Shown here in pieces: positions 11,199 through 23,581 of a stretch of 64,000 bases of DNA. The DNA comes from Hymenoscyphus infarciens (Eukaryota; Ascomycota; Leotiomycetes; Helotiales; Helotiaceae): NCBI GenBank assembly GCA_001414345.1, contig LLCB01000045.1, forward strand, positions 1 to 64,000, given 5' to 3'. The notes below the pieces were generated by a model, which saw nothing but the letters and a program-made list of their open reading frames with translations, was not told the DNA's origin and searched no databases. How positions within the stretch are numbered: the stretch's first letter is position 1; the number at the start of each line of letters is the position of its first letter. The translations under genes and the position numbers were made by a program.

Positions 11199-12519
11199 GA
11201 ATAGATAGATTAAGAACAAGATAAGAGTAAAAAAGTGAATACTAGTTGGATTTGGCATAATAAACCATATTCCGTGATTTCAATGTTATTGATATAGTAA
11301 TGTGGAACGCTACGAATTGTACTATAAGTAGAGAGCTCTAGAGAAGTCGAAAAAGAGTTATGATTTACTAAAAGAATAATTTTGTTTTTTATAGATATCG
11401 TACATACTATACATGTTTGTCTCACCTACTCTGACTATAGCTATAACTTTATAAGCAACACCTATGCTTAGTTAAAGTCTTGCTTTAATATGACGTACCT
11501 TTAAGCTTATCCAAGAACTAGATGTTACGTGATCGTCAAGTGATGTACGAGGGTTCTATCCTCATCAATTATTTAGGATGCAAAGGAGCCATTCCAGCTC
11601 TTGATAATTGCGAAGGAAATTTCTAGGTTTTGGGATACGAGTACAGGCATGTAAGATATAAGTACATCGAGTAAGTAGTTGATTTTTGATATATTTTGAT
11701 ATCTAGTAAGAGGTGGTTAGAGTTGAGCACTTATATCAAAACTTATAGTAAACACTTTATACTTCACGACCTCTTAAATATTCTGTCCTTTATAATAATA
11801 CCCAATTCTAGTGTTAAGCATAAATGCATCTGTCTAGAATAATTAGAACTGCAAGTAAAAGATTAACAGAAAGGAAAGTTAGATAGTGTTGTAAAAGGTG
11901 GGAATGTAATCGGCTCAAAAAAGCGTCTTCTCAACACAGATCAAACTTCCAAAGGCGGGATTGCTTACTGCCAATGCGCATAGCATAAAAATATAACTAT
12001 GGCTCTATTTAAATCGATCCTTTACTTATAGGGGATTTTGTCAAAGGTGGAAAGAATAATATGTCGGGGAAATTAGGTGTTTTTGATAGGGGTTCGAGAA
12101 GTACTTCAGCGCTACTCTGAAGCCTGCTAGTAAGCTTTATTCTCTGGTTACAGCCTCACAGCCCCGATTTTCAACGTGTGGTTGGGCTGTGCTTATATCT
12201 CAATCTGTTTTACTCTGGTATCCCGTTGTGCTTTGTCCAGTAAGATTCAAACAATATTGCCTGAAGGATGATGGTACTTGCATAAACCTAGAAGTCCTGT
12301 TGTACCACCATCCTTTACTACTGATGGAAAACCCCCAAGTTTACTTGAATGCACACTACCCCCTTGATATATGATTATCCGACCCATTTCATTCCTTTGA
12401 GTTACCTAGACGATGAAGAGCGATACAAAAAAGTCATTTCTTCGACGAGACTTTGTCAGGATTCCAGTGGTGTGCGTAGAAATCTGCAGTAACTCTTCCC
12501 AACCCATTCAGTCTAAATT
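11199..12519. other. AT-rich intergenic region after the miniature element
   Basis: No gene can be supported in this 1.3 kb. Base composition is AT-rich up to about 12400 but less extreme than inside the transposon remnants. The one or two small frames here lack any recognisable feature. Confidence 0.5.
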
Positions 12520-13193
12520 ATGGCTTCAAACTCAAATAAAATAGACGATGCGCTTAGAAAAGCCTACGAGTTGGGTCAAACAATAACCACATGTCGGAAA
12601 GATTCGACCTTTTCCGTCTCCTTTGCTTCATGCGACAATTGTGTCGTTCTTACCTTCGGGGGCGATATTTTAACCACATATAATACGGATGACTTCCCTT
12701 CAATCTTGAACTACTGCGCATCAATAAATTCCCCGATCTCCACTGATGCCACAAAACCCCTTCAAGCGAGCCCTCAGTCTTCATATTCATCGCCCCCAAT
12801 GAGGCAGCGACAGATTGAACGCTCTATGAACTATTCCGCGGTATTTACAAGCACCAAAACAATCCGTACACAAACACCCACAAGTGCTCTACCTACTACC
12901 GTATCGAAGGAAATAAAAGGTGAGGATTCATAGCCAAGAAGCTACCATTTTGAGAGTTCTCTAAGTCTTTGATAACTACTTCAGCACCTGGGCGTCATTC
13001 TAATGTCAAGGTGGTTTTAATTGCATATGTAATAATTGTACCAAAGATCCTCATCATGGCGGCAATTGCACTCTTCCTCTCGACGAAAACAAGACATGAA
13101 AAGAAGAGGACACACAGAAAAAGGCATCAAGATACTAAGAATAGCAACCACGAGGACAAACCGCAGCTCCACTCGGAAAGCTCACAGATTTGA
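12520..13193 (+). CDS. Small cysteine-containing single-pass membrane protein (possibly broken)
   Basis: Function unknown. Modelled exons are 12520-12919 and 12985-13193 (202 aa); the 65-bp intron has GTGAGG...TTCAG ends and phase 1. Without splicing the frame ends at 12933 (137 aa). The N-terminal part has S-F-A-S-C-D-N-C-V and I-L-N-Y-C-A-S, a Cys pattern seen in many ascomycete extracellular domains, then a Ser/Thr/Pro-rich linker, then a hydrophobic span V-V-L-I-A-Y-V-I-I-V-P-K-I-L-I-M-A-A-I-A-L-F-L after the splice site, then a Lys/Arg-rich cytoplasmic side. No signal peptide is obvious. The downstream +1 frame (13190-13368) reads a tail with repeated E-L-P motifs typical of such proteins, so the gene may carry a frameshift near 13150-13193. 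Confidence 0.5.
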
Positions 13194-13847
13194 GCTTCCC
13201 CTCACTCTCACAAGAAGACCAGAGCTGATGAACTGGTGGAGCAAAATTTTTGAGTTGCAAACGAAAGAGAGAATACACGAACTTCCTGTTGAAAACGTGG
13301 GCTTTGAGTTACCAGTTGTAGAGCCAGTGGTATCGGAACTTCCAACGACTTCCACACAGAGATGCTGAATCGCCGGAAACAAGTATCAAGATAGCGTCTG
13401 TTCCTGATGGCACAAAACAAGACCGAGTAGTCTTTACTAGAGAACAATCATTTTCAGCTCAGCAAACTTTTAGTTAGAACCTTTTTCGGCACTTGCGCTT
13501 GGTTTAAGCTCGAGAATATCTGCTATTTTTGGTTTCTCGAGAACTTTTGTCTCTGCAGGACGATTCCCCATTCTGCGTCTCCTCCTTGTGGTCATTGGTT
13601 TCAATTTAGTAGGGGCAATGGAAATTTAGCTTCTTATCGGTCTCAATAGACGAACTATCCTAGCTCATTCCAAAATTAAGAGTTTGAACGTTTGAGAAAC
13701 CCTTCGTTAATTTAAACAAGCGAGACTATATGTAGTACATACTGAAGCCAGTCGAAAAGAATTGTCCTTCAACAAGGGAGGAAAGTATAATTTTCTTGTT
13801 ATCATGCTATCAGTAATAATTCATGAAGCCATCCGTCAAGCCACCAA
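13194..13847. other. Intergenic region, with possible frame-shifted tail of the membrane protein
   Basis: 13190-13368 can be read in the frame starting at 13036 as a tail with H-E-L-P, F-E-L-P and S-E-L-P motifs, ending in a stop at 13366-13368. The rest, to the 3' end of the 5-oxoprolinase gene, shows no gene. Confidence 0.4.
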
Positions 13848-16800
13848 CTAAGCTTGCAGCGCAGTCTCCTCCCTACTCGCATGGCTTCCCCCTCTCCACG
13901 CGTGCTTCGGATCAACAACTTTCTTATCCTCCTCCTTCGCCTCCCCAAGCTTCCCCCATCCTCCACCACCAGGAGTATGAATAATAATCCTCTCTCCCTT
14001 CTTCATCTTTGCCGTATTCTTGCCTCCCAAATTAATTCTCCTCTCCTCATACACTGCCTCTCCAATAGCCTTTCCCCCATTCAACATCGCATCTGATCGT
14101 TCAGGATTACTAGTCTCCACGTTCCTAACCCAGATATTCAATCCACACTCCGCATCTTCACCGCCTTCCAAACCATAAGGACGGTATACTCTCCTCTCGC
14201 TCAAAATAGAAACCTGCGTCTCAGGCATGCGAAATTCGATATCACGAATAACTCCATTCCCACCGCGGTATTTACCTGCACCTCCGGATCCAGCACGAAG
14301 CGAGAACTCCCGCAGAATAACAGGATACCTCTTCTCGAAAACCTCCGCATCAGTGATTCTCGTGTTCGTCATATGAGTATGCACCCCATCCGTTCCATTC
14401 CAACTTCTCCCTGCTCCACTCCCTCCCGCAATAGTTTCATAATATCCAAAGCCCTTAGTAGCTTCCTCACCAGTCACATTGCCTCCAAAGCCGAAGGTTA
14501 GATTGTTGCAATCTCCCTGCGAGGCAGAACAGGCTCGGAAAGCTTTGAGGATTACGTCTGTTACTCGCTGGGAGGTGAGAACGTTACCGCCTACTACGGC
14601 GGCTTTGTCGGAGGGGGAGAGGAAGGATTTTGGTGGGATGAGGACTTTGATGGGTTTGAGGCAGCCCTGGTTCAGGGGGATATCTTCAGAGATTAGGCAG
14701 CGGAGACAGTAGATTATTGCGCTGTATGTTACGGCTTGGGGAGCGTTTGTGTTTCCTGGTTTGGTTAGTAAGTATGTGTTATCTTTAGAAACCGGGGAAA
14801 AGGAGTGGCGTACCATAAACTTCTGGACCTGTACCGGCGAAGTCGAAAACAGCTTCTCCCTTCTCGGCATCAATTGTGATTTTGAGTTTGATAGGACTTC
14901 CATCATCCATATAATCGACAGCCGAGAGATCTTGTCCCTCGAATCTCTTACTGACATCCTTCAGAAGATTCCGTACGCTCAACTCGGCATTGTGTTGAAT
15001 GTTGACCATGTAAAAGTTGACGACCTCCTCGCCATATTCCTCAATCAGTGTCGAAATCAAATTGATTCCCTTCATGTTACTTGAGATCTGAGCCTTGAGA
15101 TCCGAGATATTATCAGCGAGACATCTCGTACCGCTGCACCCCTGGTATTTCGCGGGTTCTTTCAGAAGTAACTCGGTAATTCGTTCCTCGTTGAATCTTC
15201 CAGCACTAACAAGTTTCTCCGATTTGATAGCAGCACCTTCTTGGTACAACTCGCGTGAATGAGGAGGCATGCTTCCAGGAAGGATACCGCCGATATCAGC
15301 ATGATGTGCTCTCGAAGCGACGTAAAATAAAATCTTTGATCCAGAGGGATCGAAAGCCGGAGTGATGACTGTGATATCTGGTAAATGAGTTCCTCCGTAT
15401 TCTGGGTGGTTGGAAACAATAACATCTCCTTTTACCAGCTTTCCTTTCCATATTTCTGCTTGCCGCTTTACACAAGTTGACATGGATCCCAAGTGAACTG
15501 GGAGATGTGGTGCATTTGCAACAAGACCACCTGTGGAGTCGAAAAGCGCACAGGAATAGTCCAGACGCTCTTTGACATTTGTACTAACACTTGTTTTCTG
15601 AAGAGCTCTTCCCATTTGTTCGGCAATTGCCATAAATCTGTGGGCGAAGATACTCAACATGATTGGATCCACTTCCTTAGTGGTATCTGCTTTCGCGGAA
15701 CTTGAAACGGTTAGTGAAAAACAACGTGGAAACGCGGTCTTAGATATTACTTACGGGTCATTGAGATTTTTCTCTCCAATGTCGATAACAACGTGTGTTT
15801 CAATAATCAGCGCTGTCGCACCTGTGGTAACAACAATAGTTTGAGTTCCATCCGCAAGAACCGCAGGTCCCTGAATCTTGTCACCAACAGCAAGATCTTC
15901 CAACTTATAGATAGGGGTATCTTGTCGTTTGCCATCAAAGTAGACCTTTGAGCGTCCGTACTCTTTAGTACCCGAAGGCACGTTCTGAGGTTTGATCTCC
16001 TTCAGTTGTTTGTCCACAGTCTTGCTGAGTCCTTGGAAACTCTTTCCAATTCCTCGAACTCGTACATCATCTACGATGATATCTCGATCGGGGAAGGTAA
16101 AGCCGAATTCTTGCTGATGCTGTTTGACGAAAGCTTTGCCGAAAGCCCAATCGTCGCCATCGAATTCTTCCTTGACTTCTACCTCCTCAGGTTTGATGAT
16201 CATAAGGGCAGACTCAGTTCCTCGGTACCGCATATTCAGGTAATCTTCATACACGATAGATTTCTCCCCAAATCCTTGCTCTACAAGAGCAATCTTCGAT
16301 TTCTCTTTCAACTCATTGATTTTCTTCTTCAGAGTTTCTTTAACCTCTCCTTCCTCAACCCAAACCTGTGACTCCGGTTCTTGGCGTTCATCAACAACAT
16401 CGGCCAACGCCATTCCATAAGCAGAGAGTACAGAGGAGTACCGATGCACAAGGATCTGACTGATTCCCAAACTCTCAGCAATAGCAACCGCATGTTGACC
16501 ACCAGCCCCACCAAACGTTGCCAATCTGTGTTTAGAAGTATCATGTCCTTTAGCTTCGGTCAAGGAACGAATTGGTCTCGTCATTGTCTCGTTTGCTACT
16601 GTCAAGAATCCATATGCTACTTCATCTGCAGTCATATTCTTGCCGCTTTCTTGGTTGATCTGTTCGGTTAGTTCAGTAATGACCTTTTCGCTTGCGGCAA
16701 CATCGAGACCTTCGTTTTCGTTTTTGCCGAAGATTTTGGGGAAGAATTCGGGGAGGAGACGGCCAAGGAAGAGATTTGCGTCGGTGACAGTTGCTGGGCC

Positions 16801-18393
16801 GCCTTTTCTGTAACAAGCCTGAGATTGAGTTAGCAACGTTCCATGAGAAAATTCTAACACCAGGAATGATAAACGGGTGTAAAGCAGAGAAACTGAACTT
16901 ACGGGACCGGGGTGTGCACCGGCCGATTCAGGTCCAACAACAAACAAGCCATTTCTGAAAAATAAGCGAGAGCCTCCACCAGCGGCAACAGTGTTGATAT
17001 CCAACTGTGGAGACTGGATGGTGACACCAGCAGTAGTGGTCTCGAAAACATGTTCGTATCTTCCGGCTCCATATCTGGAGACATCTATTCAAGTCAGCAC
17101 CATTCCACTTACCCGAAAGACTCTTTGGTCATCAGAAATGAAGAAACGATCGAGACAACTTACCAGTAGAAGTTCCTCCCATATCGAACCCAATAACCGG
17201 AATTTTGGTCTCTTCATCATAAGAAGTAAGTGCATAGCCCACCACGCCACCCGCGGGGCCAGAAAGAATAGCTTTCAACCCCGAAAACTTATCGACATCA
17301 ACCAATCCTCCATCGCTCTGCATAAATTCGCATCTCGCTCCTTTAGCACCTTCCTCATTTTGCACACTTTGCGTTCCAAGACCTCCCTCAAATCCCTTCT
17401 GGAACCCCGCAATGTACTTCTTGATCGCAGGAGTAAGATAAGCATCCGCGCAAGCAGAAGTAGCTCTCGGGACCAATTTAATCATAGGCATCAACTCGTG
17501 ACTGAGCGAAACATGACTAAAACCAATTTCCGTTGCAATCTTCCCTACCAAAGCCTCATGATCGGGAAATGTGTAACCGTGCATCAAACAAACAGCGATA
17601 CTTTTGATGCCCTCATCATAAACTTCCTGTAATTGCTTGCGAATTGTCTCCTCATCCGGTCTTTTCAGAATTCTCACCGCTTCAGAAGATAATCCTCTCA
17701 CCAACTCAGGTTCCGATTTATCGTTTTCACTTCGTGCTTCGATTTTAGTAACAGTTCTCTCCGGGTCCTCAGCATAATCCTCCAACGTGACTCTCTCCTC
17801 AATCTCCACAACCCTCTCATAAAGTACATCCGGTTTCCGAATCGCCAAATCGAAAATCTGAGGTCTGCTCTGATTTCCAATCTCCAAACAATCCTTGAAT
17901 CCCTTCGTAACAACCATAACAATCTTTTCGCCCTTTCTCTCAAGTAATGCATTTGTCGCTACTGTGGTACCCATACGAATACTTTCGATTTTCCTCGTAT
18001 CTAGGGGTTCGCCACGTGGAATTTCTTTGGAGAGAAACTTGGACATGAGACGACGGATTCCTTCTAAGGGTGCATCGGAGTAGTTGGATGGATCTTCAGA
18101 GAGGAGTTTGATTATTACGTCGTCGGACATTAAGCCCGTTCCTGGGTTTCCGACGCAGTCTGTGAAGGTTCCACCGCGCTGAGAAGGTGGTTAGTTTTTG
18201 GTTCATTTTATCTGTTTTATGTTCCGAGTTATTTGAGAACTCGATGATTCAAACTTTCGAGCCTCAAAATGGGGTTGGAGAAGTAAAAATTGGTGTTGTG
18301 AGGGTAAAAGGCTTTCGATGACAAACGGGGAAACAATGAATGACTTACATCGATTGCAATGCGGATACCCCGCTGCTCATTCTGAGCTGTCAT
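13848..18393 (-). CDS. OXP1: 5-oxoprolinase (ATP-hydrolysing)
   Basis: Cytosolic enzyme of the gamma-glutamyl cycle that converts 5-oxo-L-proline to L-glutamate using ATP. Six exons: 18393-18349, 18178-17164, 17084-16903, 16818-15755, 15700-14814 and 14755-13848, giving 1366 aa. The five introns (170, 79, 84, 54 and 58 bp) have GTAAGT or GTACGC donors and AG acceptors, and all phases agree. The N-terminal hydantoinase A half has I-A-I-D-R-G-G-T-F-T-D (residues 11-21) and [14 protein letters not shown] near residue 350, the actin-like ATP-binding motifs. The hydantoinase B half starts near residue 775 ([12 protein letters not shown]) and includes [22 protein letters not shown] and a terminal H-T-P-G-G-G-G-W-G. 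Length is that of eukaryotic 5-oxoprolinases. It lies 265 bp downstream of CCZ1 on the same strand. Confidence 0.95.
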
Positions 18394-18658
18394 GTTGATG
18401 ACAAGAGAGCCTTGCCCTTGGAATGTGATCTATGTTTTATGAAATTCGCGAAAAGTTCTGGTTGAGATGTTTCGATACCCACGGAGATGGAGGGAAGGTC
18501 TCACCGAGGTGGTGCACCACAGGGCAGAATTCCACAAAGGGAAAGCAGAGTGGGATGCTTGGTCCACGTGACCTTTACATACCTCCAGCTTCAAATTTAA
18601 AAGTAGTCACCAATAGGGCGTGTCTCTTTTGAAACTTTACCTTGGATATTATTTCTGG

Positions 18659-20144
18659 TTATTGTGTAAATCTATGTAAATCTAAAACCTTATCCTTTTC
18701 CGGAACAGCGGAAATTTCCCAGTTCTCGTCCCTTGACCATGAAGCAACCCAATCTTTGCTTTTGCTTATACACTCCTCTTCCTCCTCCCCTCTCGTAGCA
18801 ACGTATGTGTTAATTATTTGCATGTGGTTGTTTATCGCTTTGACGTGCAATCTTGGTGGGCCCGATGAATCAAGATCAGGTATATTGGGGACAGTCGATT
18901 TGAGTGTCAGGAGATCTGGATCCCATGAAATATTGCATTTTGAAATTGCTTCTTCGGTGGTCGTAGAACGTATAAGAGGTTTGATGAGGGAAGCTAGTTG
19001 AAGGTCTTTTGGTGGTTCTGCTTCCAGATTGAATATGAAGGCGAATATAAATGGTCTGTTGGCGTAAATGACAGCGCGAAGCTCTCTCCCCTCTATTGTC
19101 AATATTCGGGTAGCGAAGGGTTCTTTGCTCTTTGGTCCTTCATCATGATTGTCCCTGGTTTCGATACCATAAGCGCGGTCGCCCCATTGAAAAATGTCCT
19201 CAGCCCACTGTGAAATATCTCGCAACCCACTCCTAGACAATCCTCCAATTCCAAGAAATATAACACCATCTTCAACATTAGGGTCTTTACCAACACCAAG
19301 CCAAGGTCCCGACGGCCGTGTGTCCTGGCCTTCTTCAACAGCAAGGCTTGCACTCCCAAATTTCGAAACCATCAAATCAACAAGGCCATCAATTCTGATC
19401 GGAAACCCCTCCAACACCTCTCTTTCCCCACTCCCCCTATCCTCCTCTCCAACGCCAACTCCCAACTCCCCACAGGCCGCAATCTTAATTCCATCATACA
19501 AATTATTCGCTGGATTCCCATGCATGGTGAAATTCCAAGTCGCTAGAAAGGCATCCCAATAACGCGCAACAACATCATTAAACTTCTCTCTTTCAGTCGA
19601 AGCAAACATTGAACTGAGGGAAGACCCATGGTGCAAAAGGAAAAGAGAATGAGCACGGAGGAGATCCCGGAGAAGCGATATGGTAGGCTTGAGACCACGT
19701 GTAGAGTATTCCACAACCGGTGGTATTTTGTTGCTTCCGGTGGATCTTGCAAGCATTTCTGAGTTTATAGACTAGATACAAATCAGTAATGAGAACCCAT
19801 CGAAACATGACATAAGATCAACTTACAACCAAAATCCACCACCCATTCTCCAATTCCCTCACCAAAATCCTCGATTTCTCAGTCTCGACACTCTCCACCG
19901 GCTCACCATTCGAAAAAGTCTTTCCAAAATCAACCATTCCCTGCGCAAGACCAATGCGTCTCAACTGTTTATTCTTCTGTTCCCTCGTCGTAGATTCCGT
20001 GCGTTTCTTCTTGGGCTGGCGATCTGAGGGGCTGCGGTAGTAGATTATTTGATCACCGGGTGAATCCTCATCTCCTAATGAGGGGTTATATATTGCTATG
20101 AAGCCCAGTTGGGCTGGAGTCCAGGGATTTGCTTCAGGTGGCAT
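18659..20144 (-). CDS. CCZ1: CCZ1, subunit of the Mon1-Ccz1 GEF for Rab7/Ypt7
   Basis: With Mon1, this protein activates Ypt7 on late endosomes and autophagosomes for fusion with the vacuole. Exons are 20144-19827 and 19771-18659 (476 aa); the 55-bp intron has GTAAGT...TCTAG ends, phase 0. The N terminus holds the first longin domain, L-G-F-I-A-I-Y-N-P-S-L-G (about residues 13-24), with Q-I-I-Y-Y following, then G-W-W-I-L-V at the exon junction. Later conserved stretches are E-Y-S-T-R-G-L-K-P, L-L-R-A-H-S-L-F-L-L-H-H-G and W-L-G-V-G-K near the middle. No membrane span. Length is typical for ascomycete Ccz1. Assignment is from pattern recognition of the longin N terminus. Confidence 0.8.
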
Positions 20145-20289
20145 TTTGTGTCGTGATCAAGGGATTTGTTTTGAGCTGGGAATGATGGCTGCTCATGATG
20201 ACCTCGGAGCTTGATGTTCACAATTAAAGTGGGGCTAGGTCGGGGTCGAGATGTGCTTGGTCGCAAACAGCCTTAAAGTTGTTTGAAGG

Positions 20290-20900
20290 AAATGCATTTC
20301 TACACTATTTTTAATAAAGTTGAGAAAGGAACTTTTTAGAAGAAAGAGAGTCTATGTTATAATCTTCGCATCTATTAGTTATCTGATAGCTATCTTCAAA
20401 GAGAAAGAGTATAAAAAAAGACGGTTATATCGAACCTTAATACTATTATTATAAAATTATACGTTATAAAATCGATTGATTTAGCGAAAGTTAATACGCG
20501 AGCTTCTTATAACTATATTCACTAGTAGTACTTCTCTATAACTGTCAGTGACATAGGTTTTTAGAATTCAGAAGCCGTACTTGGTCCGTGCACCCTTCTC
20601 AAGGACTATTCTAGAAGCTGTTCTAGAATAAATATACCTAATATAAAGACTATTAAGAACTATTCTACTTTCTTAAAACTATCTAAATAAGTCTACTATC
20701 TCGATAAGTCTAGAGTCTTAAGAGTAGCCTAAAAGAGTTATTTAATATAATACTTTAAACTTTTAAGTTTATATACTAGATAATTCTAGGACTTTCTATT
20801 CCTCTCTCTCTTTTCCTTTAAGATATCATAAATCTTGAAAATATCATGGCAATTTATTAAAATAATATATAGCTAAACTTGTTTCAAACGAACACTTAGA
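20290..20900. repeat. AT-rich RIP island, unidentified repeat remnant
   Basis: This stretch has strong TpA excess and no frames, unlike the sequence on either side. A less altered patch (about 20545-20600) divides it. I found no terminal repeats or target duplication, so element type is unknown. Confidence 0.45.
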
Positions 20901-21280
20901 TACAAAGCTTCAGGTGGTTAGAAACAATGTTGAAACCACTTTCTCCGCGAAATTCGATGCAAGTATATCGTGAGTCTGAGAGATTGATCGAAAGGGCTCT
21001 GCTTCATGAACTGGACTGCTTCAATTCATCCCCACTTGGAGCGATTTTCATTAGCATGTTCAAGATGACTCAATCCAACAATATTAGATCTTCAATGATG
21101 TGTACAAATCAAGCTTGTTTATGCTATGCTACTTATACTATGCAAAGACCGCTTCTATCTTTTATCCGTCTGTTTGTATAGGGTGTTCGGAGAAGAGTAA
21201 CAAGTGAAGAGAAAAAAAAGTCGGGGGTATCTATCCTAAAGATCCAACCAGAGTATACAAGAAATCCCACCCATAAAAAT
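20901..21280. other. Intergenic region
   Basis: An 84-codon plus-strand frame (20927-21181) has no recognisable domain and lies next to a RIP island; I do not call it a gene. Nothing else is seen. Confidence 0.4.
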
Positions 21281-22343
21281 CTACTCACTAGCAGAGTCAT
21301 CACCGGAAGTGGCCTTCATCTCCTTCATATTAGCATTCGCCCCCTTCCCCTTCAATCCCTTCTTTCCCTTGGTTCCCTTGCCTCTCAATCCAATAGGGAC
21401 TTCCTTCTTCACAACACCATCCTCGTAGAGGACACCGATATCAGCTCGTCGTCCGACGGCCTTCTTCCAGTATTTCTTGTCGATGGTGGAGGTTGCTCCG
21501 CCTTCGGTAACTACGTTTCCGCTCTCAGTTCGGGCCCAGAGGATCTTTGGGTCGGCTGCCAAAATGGCTCGGAGGTCGATGTGGATTGATACATCGGCAC
21601 CACTAGCGGATCGCACCTCCGTTCCATCCTCGTCTACCTTGATAGTAGAGAATTGGAGGAGAGCTTGTCCACCTGCCTTTTTGATTCCGCCTGAGGCGAG
21701 GATGAGAGGGTAGTTGGCGTATGAGGTCTCGTAGACGATGAAGTCTGGGAGGTCTTCGGTTTTTGCGTTGATGGGGGTCATCTTTCCGGTTGTGGCAGAG
21801 GGGGTGGTGGTTGGGGCGGTGGAGGCGAGGATTCGGATGAGGTAGTCGGATTCATCAGCCTCCTCCTCTTCGTCCTCCTCATATTCTGGCTTTAGCTTTA
21901 CGGCGAAGCGGGATTTAGGGGATGTGACGACGGCGTGTAATTCCTCGAATGTGACTTCGAGCTCGACAAGGTTTGGTTTTTGGAGCTGGAAAAGAGAACT
22001 TGTTAGTTTGTTCTGCTGTGATGTTTGGGGGATGGAATTGACCTACCACTTCTTCGCAGTCGACCCAGCCTTCTGCGTCAGCTACCAACTTCTCAGAGCC
22101 CTCCTCTTGTGGCTCTCCCTCCTTGATGGTTCTCTTCAAAACCCAGACGAGGGCTTTGGAGATGGCAGTTTCTCGTCCATCAACAACACTGTATCCGCGT
22201 CCACGTCCCTTCTTGACAACGCTGCCACCGTGCTTACTTCTTCCATGACGGGAAGAGTTTTGAGAAACTGGAGATGGAGCCATAACCCCGCCATCCAAAG
22301 AAAGTCCCTGCATTGGTGGCATAGACATGACTGCTGCTGCCAT
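21281..22343 (-). CDS. Tpt1/KptA-fold protein lacking most catalytic residues
   Basis: Related to tRNA 2'-phosphotransferase, which removes the splice-junction 2'-phosphate from tRNA using NAD+. Exons are 22343-22047 and 21985-21281 (333 aa); the 61-bp intron has GTAGGT...TCCAG ends. The Tpt1 layout is visible: I-S-K-A-L-V-W-V-L-K-R-T (63-73), an S-R-F-A-V-K segment (R125), D-L-P-D-F-I-V-Y-E-T (about 178-186), A-S-G-G-I-K-K (196-202) and a beta-rich end. Compared with yeast Tpt1 (catalytic R23, H24, R71, R138 as I recall it), the R-H pair is K70-R71, the second Arg is kept (R125), and the last Arg is Gly (about 205). The Q-G-H-S and H-G-T motifs are also gone. A Lys/Gly-rich basic tail follows. 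It is probably a pseudoenzyme, perhaps RNA- or ADP-ribose-binding. Confidence 0.65.
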
Positions 22344-23581
22344 TTCGAAAAGATAACGGGAGCCTTTGGTATAAAAACTGAATTACAAACCGAGTTATTG
22401 GTATTGAGAATGAAGTAAAGTGTAATGGAAGAATGTGTGTGAAGAGGAAGTAAAAATGTATCAAAACAATGTGGAAGAGGGGAGAAGTGGGTGGAGGGGT
22501 AATCATATATAGCGGGCAACCCTGAGAGCGAGACACGTTCGACCCCTCGTTTCCGTATCAAAAAATATCCACAACAACACACACATCTGTCTTAGTACGG
22601 GAATCTCTTGCCAGCTTTCTGCCAGCTTTGCAAGCAGTGCCAAGTCGGGCCTCTGAAAAGACCCAATGCATTTACCCATACTCAAGTACGTCTTGCTATT
22701 GCCTGCAGATATGCACCAAGTCATAGGCACCTGCTTGCTCTATTCGCACATCCTATGAAGTAACTCAATGGTGGGGTTCATTGTTGACCCCACTACGTTG
22801 CTGGCCCTTGGAACGAGAGATGAGCGCTCCTTGCGTCGACAATTGATTGAGCCTACGGAGACGAAGCGTAGCGGTGTGGATACCTCACCTGCGTGAACAG
22901 CAAAGCAATATGAAGCTGCGAAGGCGCCCAAAGTCTGCAGCTGTTCCAATTAGACTTCTAACTGCCAGCGGCTCGACCCGCTCTGCGACGCGTGCAACGT
23001 CCTCATCCGTTCATAAGAGATCCTGCGGGGCTACTCCAGCGAATCGTGAGATCAAATTGAGGAGGGGAAAAAGCGGTGAGTAGGCACGTGACAACTCCCC
23101 GGGCTTCCTGCGCCATCTGCTGGTCCACCGCTTCTGGACACCTTCTGGATCACTCAGACTCGAAACTCGGGAGTGGCAAGAAATAATCAGATCGTGGATG
23201 GGGTGATACATCGCCTTGAAGCTAGATAACATGGGCTGAGCATCGTGAGGTGAGCATTGTCAGTTGTGAGTTATGAGATGTCGTTGTCAAAAGTCCCTCC
23301 ATGAGTTGAAACCAGTTACTCGGGCCGTACGCTGTACCTCACAGCTGCAATTGCCCCTCACTCGTGACCAAATTACCCCTCCATCCGTGACAAGTTACCC
23401 AACATGGAAACTTTGCAAGCGGGCTTGATTGGCTCTCGAGACGTTTGATTCTATCCAAATAATTCGAGGAACTTCTTCCAGCCGTTTCAATTGACAGAGG
23501 AACTCACACGTGGTCGGAATTGACGTCCTATCCATTCATGTTGCCTGATTGTACCCGAGGGAACCCCGTCTATCCGCCAGA
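22344..23581. other. Intergenic region, 1.2 kb
   Basis: It contains the 5' flank of the KptA-fold gene, with CT-rich leader sequence at 22440-22500. I see no gene, repeat or RNA structure I can support; the short frames around 22850-23230 overlap on both strands and look accidental. Confidence 0.45.

Noticed and set aside
20927..21181. 84-codon frame beside the second RIP island
   Set aside because: No domain, no splice context, residue use looks random.
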